Assembly: GCA_003507655.1 (NCBI GenBank)
Contig: DNUZ01000011.1
Location: forward strand, 47,831 to 108,753
DNA length: 60,923 bases
Direction: 5' to 3'
Source of the DNA: Lachnospiraceae bacterium
GTDB taxonomy: Bacteria > Bacillota > Clostridia > Lachnospirales > Lachnospiraceae
A model generated the notes under the pieces. That model was given only the letters and a program-made list of their open reading frames with translations, did not search any database and was not told the origin of the DNA. The position numbers and the translations under genes are program-made. Below, in pieces: positions 7,920-17,917 of the stretch (position 1 is its first letter; each line of letters opens with the position of its first letter).

Positions 7920-9058
7920 TGTTCTGCCCCCTTACTTTTTGCTAATTCGCCAAACTCATTGGCATACATGATGCAGTCTATCTGCATTTTTCCCATTGCA
8001 CGTTTATTCAGATAATAACAGATATGTTCCATCGCATCCTCCATAACGACTTTTCTTTTACCGGTTGTTTCTAAAATACGGACTGCTTCTTCGGTCGTAA
8101 CACAGGCTAAGATCTCGCAGGCTGTTTGCGCACTGATTCCCTGTCGGATCGCAGATGCCGTTATCAGCTCCATCCTGCAATCCCCCTCTTTGGAATGTGT
8201 ATTCATAATGCCGCCTGCTACTTTGATGAGCTTGCCGATATGTCCGGTTAAGAGCAGTTTTTGAAAACCTTCCTCCACTGCCATATCAATCGTATTGCCA
8301 ATGAAGTTACTGCACTTGATACTTTTATCTAAATCATAGCCATAAGCCTGCTTCATAAAATCCAGTCCGTAATTGCCGGGTGCAACTGCCACATACGCAT
8401 ACCCTTCTGCCCTTCTCTGTCTTAGTTCTACCCGGATCGTATCTAAGATTGCCTGACTGCTCATAGGCTCTACGATCCCACTGCTTCCAAGAATCGAGAT
8501 CCCGCCTTTGATCCCAAGTCTTGGGTTGAAGGTCTGCTCCGCAAGCTGCTCCCCCTCCGGTACAAAAATCTCTACTGCCAGTCCGCCTTTATAATCAACT
8601 AGCCTGCAGACCTCTAAGACTTCCTTTGTGATCATCTCTCTTGGCACATGATTAATGGCTGCATTTCCTACCGGCTGGTCTAATCCCGGCTTTGTGACCC
8701 TGCCCACTCCGATGCCCCCATCGATCTGTACATAAGGTGTGTCCTCTAGGGATTGAAGATTTTCTCGGGATTGAAAATCTGCTTGGGAACGAAAATCTTT
8801 TCTGTCATTTCCGCAATAAGTCACTTTTGCATAGATCCATGCTCCGGTTGTTACATCCGGATCGTCTCCCCCGTCCTTTTGCACGGCACAGCTTACGACG
8901 TCTTCCGTTCGTCTGATATCTAAAATCTGTGCCGTATAGGGAATCCCCTTTGGTGTCTCAATCGTGATCTCTGTTTTTTTTCTTCCTAACAGAAGCATAT
9001 ATGCCGCTGCCTTCGCTGCCGCCGCCGCACAGCTTCCTGTTGTAAATCCATATCGCAT
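7877..9058 (-). CDS. cbiD: Cobalt-precorrin-5B C1-methyltransferase CbiD
   Basis: CbiD methylates C1 and exists only in the anaerobic pathway. It starts RYGFTTGSCAAAAAKAAA and contains VGRVTKPGLDQPVGNAAIN and LTGHIGKLIKVAGGI, all hallmark segments. At about residues 86-103 there is a hydrophilic insert made of three copies of an 18-base tandem repeat (8749-8802), giving hexapeptides DFRSQA, DFQSRE and NLQSLE. It comes just before the core VGRVTKPG motif, so it is probably a surface loop. AGGAG lies upstream of the ATG. Confidence 0.95.
   Translation of the reverse strand: MRYGFTTGSCAAAAAKAAAYMLLLGRKKTEITIETPKGIPYTAQILDIRRTEDVVSCAVQKDGGDDPDVTTGAWIYAKVTYCGNDRKDFRSQADFQSRENLQSLEDTPYVQIDGGIGVGRVTKPGLDQPVGNAAINHVPREMITKEVLEVCRLVDYKGGLAVEIFVPEGEQLAEQTFNPRLGIKGGISILGSSGIVEPMSSQAILDTIRVELRQRRAEGYAYVAVAPGNYGLDFMKQAYGYDLDKSIKCSNFIGNTIDMAVEEGFQKLLLTGHIGKLIKVAGGIMNTHSKEGDCRMELITASAIRQGISAQTACEILACVTTEEAVRILETTGKRKVVMEDAMEHICYYLNKRAMGKMQIDCIMYANEFGELAKSKGAEQWFTLLAQEQGQPI
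8749..8802. repeat. Three 18-base tandem repeats inside cbiD
   Basis: The units start at 8749, 8767 and 8785 and share GGGATTGAAAATCT with a few changes. The length keeps the cbiD frame and codes for three related hexapeptides. Replication slippage is the likely origin. Confidence 0.75.
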
Positions 9059-9078
9059 ACGTTCCTGCTCCTGTCTGC

Positions 9079-9747
9079 TCAGACTCCACTCTGCTCTTTT
9101 TTCAGTTCATAGAGGATTGCATTACATATGGCTGCTGCCACGTTACTGCCGCCCTTTCTTCCGCGGTTGATAATATGAGGCACCTCTGTTTCTAAGATCA
9201 GCTCCTTTGCAGCCTCTACATTGACGAACCCAACAGGAACGCCAATGATAAATTCCGGGCGGAATCTCTGATCCTTTAGCATCTCATATAATTGTATCAG
9301 AGCTGTCGGTGCATTTCCAATTGCAAAAATTAAAGGTTTCTTTAATTTCGTTGCCATCTCCATGCTGACTGCGGCACGGGTCATCCCACGCTCTTTTGCG
9401 ATTTTTGCAACGGTCTCATCTGCCATAAAGCAGTGTACGGTTCCGCCAAAGCCTGCTAAGGTCTTTTTATTGATCCCTGCAAGTGCCATATTCGTATCGG
9501 TTACAATATCTGCACCTCTTAAGATCAGATCTTTTGCGATCCGAACGGCATGCTTTGAATATACCAGTGTTTTCGTATACTCAAAATCTGCACTGGTATG
9601 GATCACCCGTTTTGTTATCATTTCCTCTTCTTTTGGAAGTTCGATGCCCCGCTCTTTTAATTCTTTTGAAATGATCTCAAAACTTCTCTTTTCTATTTCA
9701 TTTGGCAATAAATGTTCGATACTTTTTTGTCTATCCAATACATTCAC
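9079..9747 (-). CDS. cbiC: Cobalt-precorrin-8 methylmutase CbiC
   Basis: CbiC moves the methyl group from C11 to C12 to give cobyrinate. Family features are KRVIHTSADFEYTKTL, with the catalytic histidine, and RGADIVTDTNMALAGI, GNAPTAL and IGVPVGFVNVEAAK. Length 222 is normal. The listed start is a GTG overlapping cobD by 17 bases; a TTG three codons later has AGGTG in front and may be the real start. Confidence 0.95.
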   Translation of the reverse strand: MNVLDRQKSIEHLLPNEIEKRSFEIISKELKERGIELPKEEEMITKRVIHTSADFEYTKTLVYSKHAVRIAKDLILRGADIVTDTNMALAGINKKTLAGFGGTVHCFMADETVAKIAKERGMTRAAVSMEMATKLKKPLIFAIGNAPTALIQLYEMLKDQRFRPEFIIGVPVGFVNVEAAKELILETEVPHIINRGRKGGSNVAAAICNAILYELKKEQSGV

Positions 9748-10762
9748 CTATCGCTTTCTCTAAAATTTCGTTCTCTCTCCGGCTTTTCACTGCCACACGA
9801 TAATATCCCTCTGACAGCCCCTGAAAATTTTTGCAGTCACGGATCAGGATTCCTTTTTGCAGTAATTTCTCGTAGAGTGGCTTTTCACTGTAGAATAAAA
9901 TAAAGTTCGCATCACTTAAAATGACCTGTAATCCGAGATTTTGCAATTTCTCCGTGAGGAATTTTCTTTCTGCTGCCACATATTCTACGGTTTTTTTCAA
10001 ATATTCCTGCTGCTGTAAACAGGCAATCCCCGCCGCCTCGGCAAAAACCGAAAGATTCCATTCCGGGAGCTGGCCTCTGATCTTTTGTAATAACTCCTTA
10101 TCACTACACATCAGGTAGCCAAGCCGCACACCCGGGATTGCATATATTTTTGTAAAAGCCCGTACAATGAGTAAATTCCGATAGGTGCTGAGTCTTTGTA
10201 CTATGGAATTTTCTTTTTCACAGAACTCTATAAAACATTCGTCTAATACCACATAGATTTTTTTCTCTTTGCACACTTCTAATACATTCTCTAAATATGC
10301 CGGTTTCATCAATTTTCCGGTCGGGTTGTTCGGATTTGCTAAAAAAAGCAGTTCTGCATCTTCCTGTAATGCCAATACTAATTCTTCCCCCGGTAAAAAA
10401 TCCTCCTCTTTTTTTAGCGGAACACAGACCACTTCACTCCCTACCGCTTTTGCCGTATATGCATATCCGTAAAAGGAAGGAACAGGCAGAATGACTTTTT
10501 TCGGCTTGAGTGCATGCAGGATTCCTAAAAAAAGTTCCGATGCTCCGTTTCCCGGCAAAAAATAAGTTTTTGGCAGGCAAAATTTCCTGCTTAATGCTTC
10601 TTTTAACTGCTCTGCTTCCATATCCGGATACTGCATACAGACATCCACTGCCTGATGTAATGCGTCTTTTACTTCCTCCGGTATCCCCAAAGGATTGATA
10701 TTCACTGAAAAATCAATCTGTATCCGGTTTCTGTAGATATCTCCGCCGTGAATTGTCTGCAT
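9731..10762 (-). CDS. cobD: Threonine-phosphate decarboxylase CobD
   Basis: A PLP-dependent fold-type I enzyme that makes (R)-1-aminopropan-2-ol phosphate for the nucleotide loop. It starts with HGGDIYRNRIQIDFSVNINP, typical of CobD, and has LANPNNPTGKL, VLDECFIEF and a PLP-lysine region RAFTKIYAIPGVRLGY. It resembles histidinol-phosphate aminotransferase, but its place between cbiC and cbiB argues for CobD. GGGAGG precedes the ATG. Confidence 0.94.
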   Translation of the reverse strand: MQTIHGGDIYRNRIQIDFSVNINPLGIPEEVKDALHQAVDVCMQYPDMEAEQLKEALSRKFCLPKTYFLPGNGASELFLGILHALKPKKVILPVPSFYGYAYTAKAVGSEVVCVPLKKEEDFLPGEELVLALQEDAELLFLANPNNPTGKLMKPAYLENVLEVCKEKKIYVVLDECFIEFCEKENSIVQRLSTYRNLLIVRAFTKIYAIPGVRLGYLMCSDKELLQKIRGQLPEWNLSVFAEAAGIACLQQQEYLKKTVEYVAAERKFLTEKLQNLGLQVILSDANFILFYSEKPLYEKLLQKGILIRDCKNFQGLSEGYYRVAVKSRRENEILEKAIGECIG

Positions 10763-10774
10763 CTCTACACCTCC

Positions 10775-11764
10775 CTAAAGTAATATAATAAGTACCATAA
10801 AAAACAGACACCCTGTTTCTCCAAGCCATGCCGTTAAATACATCAGACGGTTTGCCCGCCGGATGTCTTCGTATTCCACCGGACGGGTATCATCCCCGAT
10901 ATGTGGCTTTTTTACCACTTTTCCAAAATATACGGCATCACCTGCTAACCGTATTCCCAATGCTCCTGCACAAACCGACTCTGTCTGGGCAGAATTTGGA
11001 CTGGCATGGTTTCTTCGGTCTCTTTTATAGATCCGATAAGCTCCTTTTCCACTAAAATCACTGCCGCCAAGATATGCCGCTGCTATCATCAGATATGCAC
11101 TGATCCTCGATGGAAGATAGTTGCATACATCATCTGACTTTGCCGCTGTCCTTCCAAAATTCAGATATTTTTCATTTTTATATCCGATCATGGAATCCAT
11201 CGTATTGACTGCCTTATATAAAAATCCAAGAACAGGTCCGCCAAGCGCTGTATACAGCATAGGTGCAATGACACCGTCCGAGGTGTTCTCTGCTACTGTC
11301 TCTATCGCCGCCTTTGCCACTCCGGTTCCATCCAAAACCGCCGTGTCTCTTCCAACGATCATTGCTACCGCTTTTCTTGCCTCTTCGATTCCTTCTTTTG
11401 TCAGGCTTTGATAGACCTTCATGCTCTCTACCTTTAAGCATTTTACCGCTAAGATCTGATAGGTCATGATCGTCTCTACTGCTACGCCAAGATACGGATG
11501 CAGCAGATAAGCTCCAATAACAAAAAATGCTGTCACTGCGAAGGTCACAGACAACACGATAAAAACCAGCAGTGTTCCTCTTCTTCGCTCGCTTTTCTCC
11601 TGCTCTTTATGCTCCTTGCCTTTTGTTTCTTTTGATAAAAATCTCTTTTCCAACACTACGATCAGATTTCCGATCAGACGGATCGGATGCGGCAGCCAAT
11701 AAGGGTCACCTAAGATTAGATCTAACAAAAATCCCAAAAAGAATGCAATACTATGGTATAACAC
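10775..11764 (-). CDS. cbiB: Adenosylcobinamide-phosphate synthase CbiB
   Basis: An integral membrane enzyme that attaches aminopropanol phosphate to cobyric acid. It begins with FLLDLILGDPYWLPHPIRLIG and contains ETVAENTSDGVIAPMLY and YKAVNTMDSMIGY, the conserved CbiB signatures. Several hydrophobic segments fit a membrane protein. The GTG start overlaps cobC by 14 bases. A charged stretch at about residues 45-62 (KETKGKEHKEQEKSERRR) is an insert in an early loop. Confidence 0.95.
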   Translation of the reverse strand: MLYHSIAFFLGFLLDLILGDPYWLPHPIRLIGNLIVVLEKRFLSKETKGKEHKEQEKSERRRGTLLVFIVLSVTFAVTAFFVIGAYLLHPYLGVAVETIMTYQILAVKCLKVESMKVYQSLTKEGIEEARKAVAMIVGRDTAVLDGTGVAKAAIETVAENTSDGVIAPMLYTALGGPVLGFLYKAVNTMDSMIGYKNEKYLNFGRTAAKSDDVCNYLPSRISAYLMIAAAYLGGSDFSGKGAYRIYKRDRRNHASPNSAQTESVCAGALGIRLAGDAVYFGKVVKKPHIGDDTRPVEYEDIRRANRLMYLTAWLGETGCLFFMVLIILL

Positions 11765-12416
11765 GTTCTGATTCCCCCATGATGTTTTCTACCCCCTGCA
11801 ATTTCGGCTGTTCCCGGGTTCCGCTTAATAGACAGCGGTATCCGCCTCCGTTTTTTACCTGATGATCAAAATAATCTCCTCCGTAAAAACTGCTCAGGAT
11901 TGCCATAATGGTTCCTCCATGCACTACCGCTCCTGCTGTGATCTTTGAAGCCGGCTGTTTTTCGTCCATTTTCTGAAGCCTTCCTTTAATTCCGATTAAC
12001 ATCCGGTAAAATCCCTGCTCGCAGCGCTTTATAAAGGCCTCCCTGCTCTCTCCTCCCGGAAATGGCAGGGTGCCATTGCTGTCGATCCATGCCTGATAAT
12101 TTGGATTTTTCTGCAATTCAATATAATTCTTTCCTTCAAATTCTCCAAAATCCATTTCTCTCCACTCCGGTATGTATATTGGCGTATGGTTTGGATAGAG
12201 GATTTCTGCGGTTTCGGTGCAGCGCTTCATCGGACTGCAAAACAGAATATCCGTCTTTGGATAAGTTCCGTTTTTCTGCAATGCCTGCAGCTTGCAGATC
12301 CCATTCCTGCTCAAAGATGTATCTGTGTTCCCAAGATATCGGTGCTGCTCATTTTCGATTGTCATTCCATGACGCAAAAATATAATTTCTATTTGATTTT
12401 TTGACCAATCCCACAT
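11751..12416 (-). CDS. cobC: Histidine phosphatase, alpha-ribazole phosphatase type
   Basis: This phosphoglycerate-mutase-like enzyme has the LRHGMTIENEQHRYLGNTD active-site start and a second histidine in AVVHGGTIMAI. Within a cobalamin operon it most likely removes the phosphate from alpha-ribazole phosphate or cobalamin 5'-phosphate. The family is broad, so the substrate rests on context. It overlaps the short CobU-like gene by 28 bases. Confidence 0.9.
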   Translation of the reverse strand: MWDWSKNQIEIIFLRHGMTIENEQHRYLGNTDTSLSRNGICKLQALQKNGTYPKTDILFCSPMKRCTETAEILYPNHTPIYIPEWREMDFGEFEGKNYIELQKNPNYQAWIDSNGTLPFPGGESREAFIKRCEQGFYRMLIGIKGRLQKMDEKQPASKITAGAVVHGGTIMAILSSFYGGDYFDHQVKNGGGYRCLLSGTREQPKLQGVENIMGESERVIP

Positions 12417-12793
12417 ATGACGCGTATCACCTCTTCTGCTTCTTTTGCTAGTTCTATTAAGATCCTGCCTGTCTGCTCACGATATTCTCTCTCGAATGCA
12501 TCCATGGGAACAATTCCATTTCCAATCTCATCACTGATCAGAATACAGTCAGGATATTTTGTGATAAAATCCAGGATGCTCTCTTTTGGGTTCTCTCCCC
12601 GCTGCATGGAGGTTTTGATGAACGTATGAAGATGATTTATGATGACTATTGTATTTGTTGAATCTGCCTCTTCTGTATCGGATTTTATATCATCTAATAA
12701 TGTTCCGTCACAAATTCGATATTCTTTCTCTCCAATTTTTCTCAAAGTATAATTTAATTTTCCTTGTGAATATCCACCAATAATAAGTTTCAC
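12389..12793 (-). CDS. Short CobU-like P-loop protein
   Basis: A 134-residue protein with the CobU-type start KLIIGGYSQGKLNYTL, an altered P-loop lacking the usual GxxxSGKS. It ends like CobU (ISDEIGNGIVPMDAFEREYREQTGR, then AEEVIRVICGIGQKIK). The middle section holding the guanylylated histidine of true CobU (KVARHQRLR in the gene at 13651) is missing. It may be a kinase-only paralogue or a partner subunit. It lies in the operon between cobS and cobC. The precise reaction is unknown. Confidence 0.8.
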   Translation of the reverse strand: MKLIIGGYSQGKLNYTLRKIGEKEYRICDGTLLDDIKSDTEEADSTNTIVIINHLHTFIKTSMQRGENPKESILDFITKYPDCILISDEIGNGIVPMDAFEREYREQTGRILIELAKEAEEVIRVICGIGQKIK

Positions 12794-12866
12794 TTTCTAT
12801 TCCCTCGTATTTCGTTATCATGTTCTCTGTGTTTTTATCTGATATTTGAGTATGCTCTTTCGGATT

Positions 12867-13649
12867 TTAAATATTAATTCCTGATTTAAGAAGTACATTC
12901 GCAACGTTTGTCATCACTACAATAGCACCTTCGCATAACAACAGGAAATATCCTGCGGTATCTCCCGTAATCCCCCCAAGTTCCTTCTTAGTACGGTATT
13001 TATAATAGCCAAAGACTGCAAAAGCTGTAATAACCGCCACACTTCCTGCAAAAAGTGACCTCCACAACATAAAACCGATGCACAAGGCTCCCTGCACAGA
13101 CAGTGCTGCTTTTACAATGACCGCATCCGCGTGGTCCTGAAACAGATAGAGCATTCCCTCTTTTTTCGCGGATGGGAACGATACGACTCCAATCCCACTT
13201 AACACCCTCGCCAGTACAAATCCTGCGCATACAACCTGTAATATATTTTTATCCGTAATCTCTGAAAATGCCCCCATATAGATCAATCCATACACCGCTA
13301 ACATGATCACGGCAAATGCCCCGATATGGGAATCCTTTAAAATCTCTAATTTCCGCTCTTTCGGTTGGTAGGAATGAAATGCATCCATTGTATCCATAAA
13401 ACCATCCACATGGAATCCACCAGTCAAAAGCAGGGGGATTGCTGTGCCGATAAACACATAACACAGATTTCTGATCCCGAACCGGTCGCAAAGCAGCCGC
13501 CAGAAATAGAGACAGAGCCCTATCACAATACCAATCCATGGAAAAAAGCAGAGTACATGCTTCATATCTTCTTCCTTCCACTCAAACTGTGGCATGGGAA
13601 TTTTTGAATACATCGAAAATGCGATGATGATTGACTTTAAAATATGCAT
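12867..13649 (-). CDS. cobS: Cobalamin (5'-phosphate) synthase CobS
   Basis: This membrane enzyme joins AdoGDP-cobinamide to alpha-ribazole. Hallmarks are FSMYSKIPMPQFEW, the acidic TGGFHVDGFMDTMDAFHSYQ motif that binds Mg2+, and ERKLEILKDSHIGAFAV. Five to six hydrophobic segments follow, ending with a GGITGDTAGYFLLLCE block. The 260 residues are a normal length. It lies directly after cobU, with 1 base between them. Confidence 0.96.
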   Translation of the reverse strand: MHILKSIIIAFSMYSKIPMPQFEWKEEDMKHVLCFFPWIGIVIGLCLYFWRLLCDRFGIRNLCYVFIGTAIPLLLTGGFHVDGFMDTMDAFHSYQPKERKLEILKDSHIGAFAVIMLAVYGLIYMGAFSEITDKNILQVVCAGFVLARVLSGIGVVSFPSAKKEGMLYLFQDHADAVIVKAALSVQGALCIGFMLWRSLFAGSVAVITAFAVFGYYKYRTKKELGGITGDTAGYFLLLCEGAIVVMTNVANVLLKSGINI

Positions 13650-13650
13650 G

Positions 13651-14199
13651 TTACTTTCCTCCCTTTATCACAAGTGGGATTCCCACGACTACTTCTATCA
13701 CTTCATCTGCCATGTCCGCTAACTTTTCATTAATGCTTCCGATCGCCCGAAGGTATTCCATCGTACCCTCTTCATAAGCAATCCCGTCTTCAAATACATT
13801 ATTGGTTACGATCACCAGATGTCCTGCCTTTTGTTTCAGGCTCTGGATCCCTTCTACCACAGAATCCGTAACTTCCGTATAACTTCTTGTTTGTTTCTTA
13901 GTATCTTCACTCAAAAACATCTCATTGGCAGTCAGATTTGAGATACACTCTAATAAAACACTGCTCCCTGCCTTAATCTTTGGCAATGTCTTTTCGATTT
14001 CTATGGGCTGTTCGATCGTCAAAAAGCCTTTATTTTTTCGAAGTCTTTGATGCCTTGCGACCTTTTTCTTTCCTTCCTCGTCAAAAACCTGCATCGTTGC
14101 AAGATAGTATTTGTTGCCCTTACCGGCAATTCTCCCAATATATTCCTCTGCATAGGCGGACTTACCGCTTCCGCTTCCTCCAATGATCAATACCATCAT
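13651..14199 (-). CDS. cobU: Adenosylcobinamide kinase / guanylyltransferase CobU
   Basis: A bifunctional enzyme that phosphorylates adenosylcobinamide and adds GMP. It has an intact P-loop IIGGSGSGKSAYAEEY, the histidine that takes GMP in the RHQRLR motif, and VTNNVFEDGIAYEEGT near the end. This is the complete version, in contrast to the short paralogue at 12389. It overlaps the stop of cobT by a few bases. Confidence 0.95.
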   Translation of the reverse strand: MMVLIIGGSGSGKSAYAEEYIGRIAGKGNKYYLATMQVFDEEGKKKVARHQRLRKNKGFLTIEQPIEIEKTLPKIKAGSSVLLECISNLTANEMFLSEDTKKQTRSYTEVTDSVVEGIQSLKQKAGHLVIVTNNVFEDGIAYEEGTMEYLRAIGSINEKLADMADEVIEVVVGIPLVIKGGK

Positions 14200-15296
14200 A
14201 ACTTATCAAACCTCTGATACTGTTCTACCTGAATATCAAAAAAAGTCGTTTCTGCATGATAGACACGCAATGCCATATCTAAAAGCGGGAACATCATTAC
14301 TGCTCCGGTTCCCTCCCCCAATGCCATGTGAGCATTCAAAACTGCCTCTTTTTCTAATGCCTTTAACAAAAACTTAGCCGCCGGTTCTTTGCCCTGATGT
14401 GACGTCAGCAAATATTCTTTCGTTCCCGGTGCGATTTTTTCTGCCGTCAAAGCTGCCACCAGACTGATGACACCGTCTAAGACAATCGGTATCCGATAAA
14501 TCGCTCCTCCAATGCAGACACCTACAAGTCCGGCAATATCCAGACCACCTACCGTCTCTAAAATGGTAAATGCATCTTTTTCATACAAGTCATATTTCCG
14601 GATTGCCTCTCCGATGACCTCCTGCTTATGCAACAGTCCTTTTTCACTGAGGCCTGCTCCTTTTCCTGTGACAAGCGGAACTTCACATTTTAAAAGTGCC
14701 GCTGCCATAGCACTGCTGGTCGTTGTATTGCCAATCCCCATCTCTCCGGTTGCCAGTATCCGGTATCCTTCCTCTTTTAAGGTACGCACCAATTCCATTC
14801 CAACCGCCATGGCACGAACAGTTTCCTCTTCCGTCATTGCCGGTTCTTTTAAAAAATTCCTTGTGCCACATCGGATTTTTTTATTTAAGACACCGTGAAT
14901 CTCCTCCCGGTTCTGTATACCGATATCCACCGGTATGATATCGGCTCCTGCCACTTCCGCCATTTGACATACGCTCGAATGTCTGCCTGCTATGGATCTT
15001 GCAACTGCCGCTGTAACCTCCTGCCCGGACTGGCTGATGTTTTCCTCTACGATGCCATTGTCTGCACACAGGATCAGCACGGCTTTTTTAGAAATATCGA
15101 TCTTTTCCTCTCCGGTAATTGCTCCGATCTGAGCAGTCAGCGTCTCAAAACTTCCAAGCCCGTCTATCGGTTTGGCGATCGCATCCCAATTATAAAGTAC
15201 CTGCTTTCGTACCTCTTCCATCGGTTTTGGGATGGAAATCTGCTCTAATTCTTCTTTTGTGTACTTATTGCAGATGGGCTTCTCTAAGCATTCCAT
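14196..15296 (-). CDS. cobT: Nicotinate-nucleotide:dimethylbenzimidazole phosphoribosyltransferase CobT
   Basis: CobT activates the lower ligand base to alpha-ribazole phosphate. Features include [51 protein letters not shown] and the catalytic glutamate in [10 protein letters not shown]. The 366 residues are normal. No lower-ligand synthesis genes (bza or bluB) are in the window, so dimethylbenzimidazole or another base must come from elsewhere. Confidence 0.96.
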   Translation of the reverse strand: MECLEKPICNKYTKEELEQISIPKPMEEVRKQVLYNWDAIAKPIDGLGSFETLTAQIGAITGEEKIDISKKAVLILCADNGIVEENISQSGQEVTAAVARSIAGRHSSVCQMAEVAGADIIPVDIGIQNREEIHGVLNKKIRCGTRNFLKEPAMTEEETVRAMAVGMELVRTLKEEGYRILATGEMGIGNTTTSSAMAAALLKCEVPLVTGKGAGLSEKGLLHKQEVIGEAIRKYDLYEKDAFTILETVGGLDIAGLVGVCIGGAIYRIPIVLDGVISLVAALTAEKIAPGTKEYLLTSHQGKEPAAKFLLKALEKEAVLNAHMALGEGTGAVMMFPLLDMALRVYHAETTFFDIQVEQYQRFDKL

Positions 15297-16791
15297 AGAT
15301 TTCCTCCATATTCAGATACTCCTTTAAGGTATCTGCCAACTGATCATACTGCCGCTCTTTAAAGGCCTGATAATCTTCTGACATTCCCTCTTTGATGGTA
15401 ACTCCTTTTTTCTCGGCTAATGCCTGCACGATCCGATCTGCGATATTTCCGGTATCAAACAGTCCGTGGATATAGGAACCATAGACATTCGGATTCTTTC
15501 TGGTAACTACTACCTCACACGCTGTCTGACCTGATTTTTTCTGTTCCGGCTCATATTCCAATTCTTTTTCTTTGCCCTCTTTTATCCAAGTAGTCTCTCC
15601 CATATGAATCTCATATCCTTCAAATGCACATGCAGAGATCGGATACAGGATTCCCGGTAGCATATTGATGTTTCCCTTTGTCTGACAGTGTTTCTTTTCT
15701 TTTTGGAGTACCGTCAGAACCGGCAGCAGCTCCATACCGCGGATATTTCCTCCCTCTTCCACTCCGGCAGGATCGCGTATTTCAAACCCTAACATCTGAT
15801 AACCGCCACAAATCCCAAAGACCGGAACTTCCTCTGACCGTTGTTTGATTGCTGCCTCTAAACCGTTTTGCCGCATCCATTTTAAATCTCCCATTGTATT
15901 TTTGCTTCCCGGTAAAAAAATCAGATCCGGATGCTGCAATTCTCTGACCGAAGTGACATAACGCACCGACACTCCCGGTATCTGCTCAAACACATGAAAA
16001 TCCGTAAAATTAGAGATTCTCGGATAATGGATCACCGCAATGTCAATGAGTCCCACTTCTTTTTCTAAAAAGCGTTCACTCAGACTGTCCTCATCCTCTA
16101 ATGACAATTCCATATAAGGAACCACTCCTGTCACCGGTACATTGCCCCGTTCCTCTAACATTCGGATTCCGGGTTCTAAGATCGATGCATCCCCGCGGAA
16201 TTTGTTGATGATCAGTCCTTTCACACGTTCCCGCTCGCCGTCTGTTAATAACATCAATGTCCCTAGCAGCTGTGCAAAGACACCCCCTCTGTCAATATCC
16301 CCAACTAACAGTACCGGAGCATCCACCATTTCTGCCAGTCCCATATTCACAATATCATTCTCTTTTAAGTTAATCTCCGCCGGACTTCCTGCACCTTCTA
16401 TCACAATGATATCCGCAAAGGATTCTAATTTATTAAATGCTCTTTTAATATCCGGTATCAGTTCCCGTTTATATGCAAAATAATCTCTTGCACTCATGTT
16501 TCCTAAAACTTCGCCGTTTACGATCACCTGGGAGCCGATATGGTTGGTGGGTTTTAATAAGATCGGGTTCATACAGACCATCGGAGAGATGCCTGCCGCC
16601 TCTGCCTGCATGACCTGCGCCCTTCCCATCTCTAACCCTTCTTTTGTCACAAAGGAATTGAGTGCCATGTTCTGGGATTTAAAAGGAGCTACGCGGTAAC
16701 CGTCCTGTTGAAAAATCCGGCACAAGCCTGCTACTAACAGACTCTTTCCCGCATTGGACATCGTTCCCTGTACCATGATTACTTTTGCCAT
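15265..16791 (-). CDS. cbiP: Cobyric acid synthase CbiP
   Basis: It amidates the b, d, e and g side chains. The N-terminal synthetase begins [20 protein letters not shown]; the glutamine amidotransferase part has [12 protein letters not shown] with the nucleophile and [10 protein letters not shown] with the histidine. Length 508 is typical. It is the first corrin-amidation gene after the transport genes and overlaps cobT by 32 bases. Confidence 0.96.
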   Translation of the reverse strand: MAKVIMVQGTMSNAGKSLLVAGLCRIFQQDGYRVAPFKSQNMALNSFVTKEGLEMGRAQVMQAEAAGISPMVCMNPILLKPTNHIGSQVIVNGEVLGNMSARDYFAYKRELIPDIKRAFNKLESFADIIVIEGAGSPAEINLKENDIVNMGLAEMVDAPVLLVGDIDRGGVFAQLLGTLMLLTDGERERVKGLIINKFRGDASILEPGIRMLEERGNVPVTGVVPYMELSLEDEDSLSERFLEKEVGLIDIAVIHYPRISNFTDFHVFEQIPGVSVRYVTSVRELQHPDLIFLPGSKNTMGDLKWMRQNGLEAAIKQRSEEVPVFGICGGYQMLGFEIRDPAGVEEGGNIRGMELLPVLTVLQKEKKHCQTKGNINMLPGILYPISACAFEGYEIHMGETTWIKEGKEKELEYEPEQKKSGQTACEVVVTRKNPNVYGSYIHGLFDTGNIADRIVQALAEKKGVTIKEGMSEDYQAFKERQYDQLADTLKEYLNMEEIYGMLREAHLQ

Positions 16792-16810
16792 CTTTTTCTG
16801 CCTTTCTGCT

Positions 16811-17917
16811 CTATCTTCCTGTTTCTATCTGCTTTTTACAGCTTTTCGCATAATCGAATAATTCCTGATTCTCACGCTCTAATGTTCCGAAATGTTCTCT
16901 ACAGCAGATCACACGTTCACAGGCATTGATACATTGTTTTGCCTCTGTAAGTGCCGCCTCTGTAATCGGTTCAAATGCTGCCGTCCCGATCACCTTTGCC
17001 GCTAAAGCCTTTGCGACCGGATAGTCCAGATCATTTTGAAATAAAATCCCTGTTGCAAAAGGAATCCCTTCCCGTTGCAGTCTGCGATAAGTATTCCTCC
17101 CACTTCCGTTGCCTGCGATCACAAACACCTCAGGTTTTCCTTTGACCGGTTCTAATTCCATACTTTCGCTCCGCTCATCAAAGCTGCCTGTTGCGATAGA
17201 AAATAATTTTTCGATATATCCCTCTTTAAAAATCTCCTGTGGAGTTCCAAAACGTTCCACACAGCTTCCATTGACACAGAGGATCTTATCTGAGACTTTT
17301 GCCGCCAGTTCTAACTCATGCAAAGACATCACCACTGTAAGTTCCTTTTTCTTTCGCATTTCCTGCAGGATAGACAAAAAATCTAATTTATATTTAATAT
17401 CTAAATAGGAAGTTGGTTCATCTAAGATAATGATCTCCGGCTCCTGGCAGATAGCACGGGCAAGCATCACCCTCTGCCTCTGTCCGTCGCTGATCTTTGA
17501 AAAATCTTTATTTTTTAAAGTTGTCACATGAACCGGTTCCATAGCTTCTGCCACTGCCTGTCTGTCTGTATCAGAAAGAATCCCGAACTTTCCGGTATAG
17601 GGATATCTTCCGGTCGCCACCACTTCCTCACAGGTCATCATCTCGGTACGCAATTTTTCGGTTAAAACGACTGCCATATTCTGCGATAGTTCATTTCCGG
17701 ACATCTGCCCGATATCCTGCTCTCCTAAATAAACCGTACCGCCCAATAATGCAAGCTGTTTTGTGATACTCTTTAGGATGGTCGATTTTCCTGCCCCGTT
17801 TGGCCCTATCAGTGTCAGAATCTCTCCTTTTTCCAAACAGATCTCTATATTTTCGATCAGTGGCTGTTTGCCATATCCGACTCTCAGTTTTTCTGCTTTA
17901 AAATAATACTTTTTCAC
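16811..17917 (-). CDS. Corrinoid/iron-type ABC transporter ATPase with C-terminal extension
   Basis: Residues 1-250 are a FecE/BtuD-type ATPase: Walker [10 protein letters not shown], signature [14 protein letters not shown] (starting with ISDGQ rather than LSGGQ), Walker [14 protein letters not shown]. Residues 262-368 form a separate domain with an [13 protein letters not shown] glycine-rich start, which looks like a nucleotide-binding or regulatory fold. I recall similar tails on some other corrinoid-type ATPases, but cannot search here. It overlaps the permease by 4 bases and works with it and the binding protein at 18950. Confidence 0.92.
   Translation of the reverse strand: MKKYYFKAEKLRVGYGKQPLIENIEICLEKGEILTLIGPNGAGKSTILKSITKQLALLGGTVYLGEQDIGQMSGNELSQNMAVVLTEKLRTEMMTCEEVVATGRYPYTGKFGILSDTDRQAVAEAMEPVHVTTLKNKDFSKISDGQRQRVMLARAICQEPEIIILDEPTSYLDIKYKLDFLSILQEMRKKKELTVVMSLHELELAAKVSDKILCVNGSCVERFGTPQEIFKEGYIEKLFSIATGSFDERSESMELEPVKGKPEVFVIAGNGSGRNTYRRLQREGIPFATGILFQNDLDYPVAKALAAKVIGTAAFEPITEAALTEAKQCINACERVICCREHFGTLERENQELFDYAKSCKKQIETGR

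Noticed and set aside
8749..8802. Short CRISPR-like repeat
   Set aside because: The three 18-base units are directly joined, have no spacers and stay in the cbiD frame.
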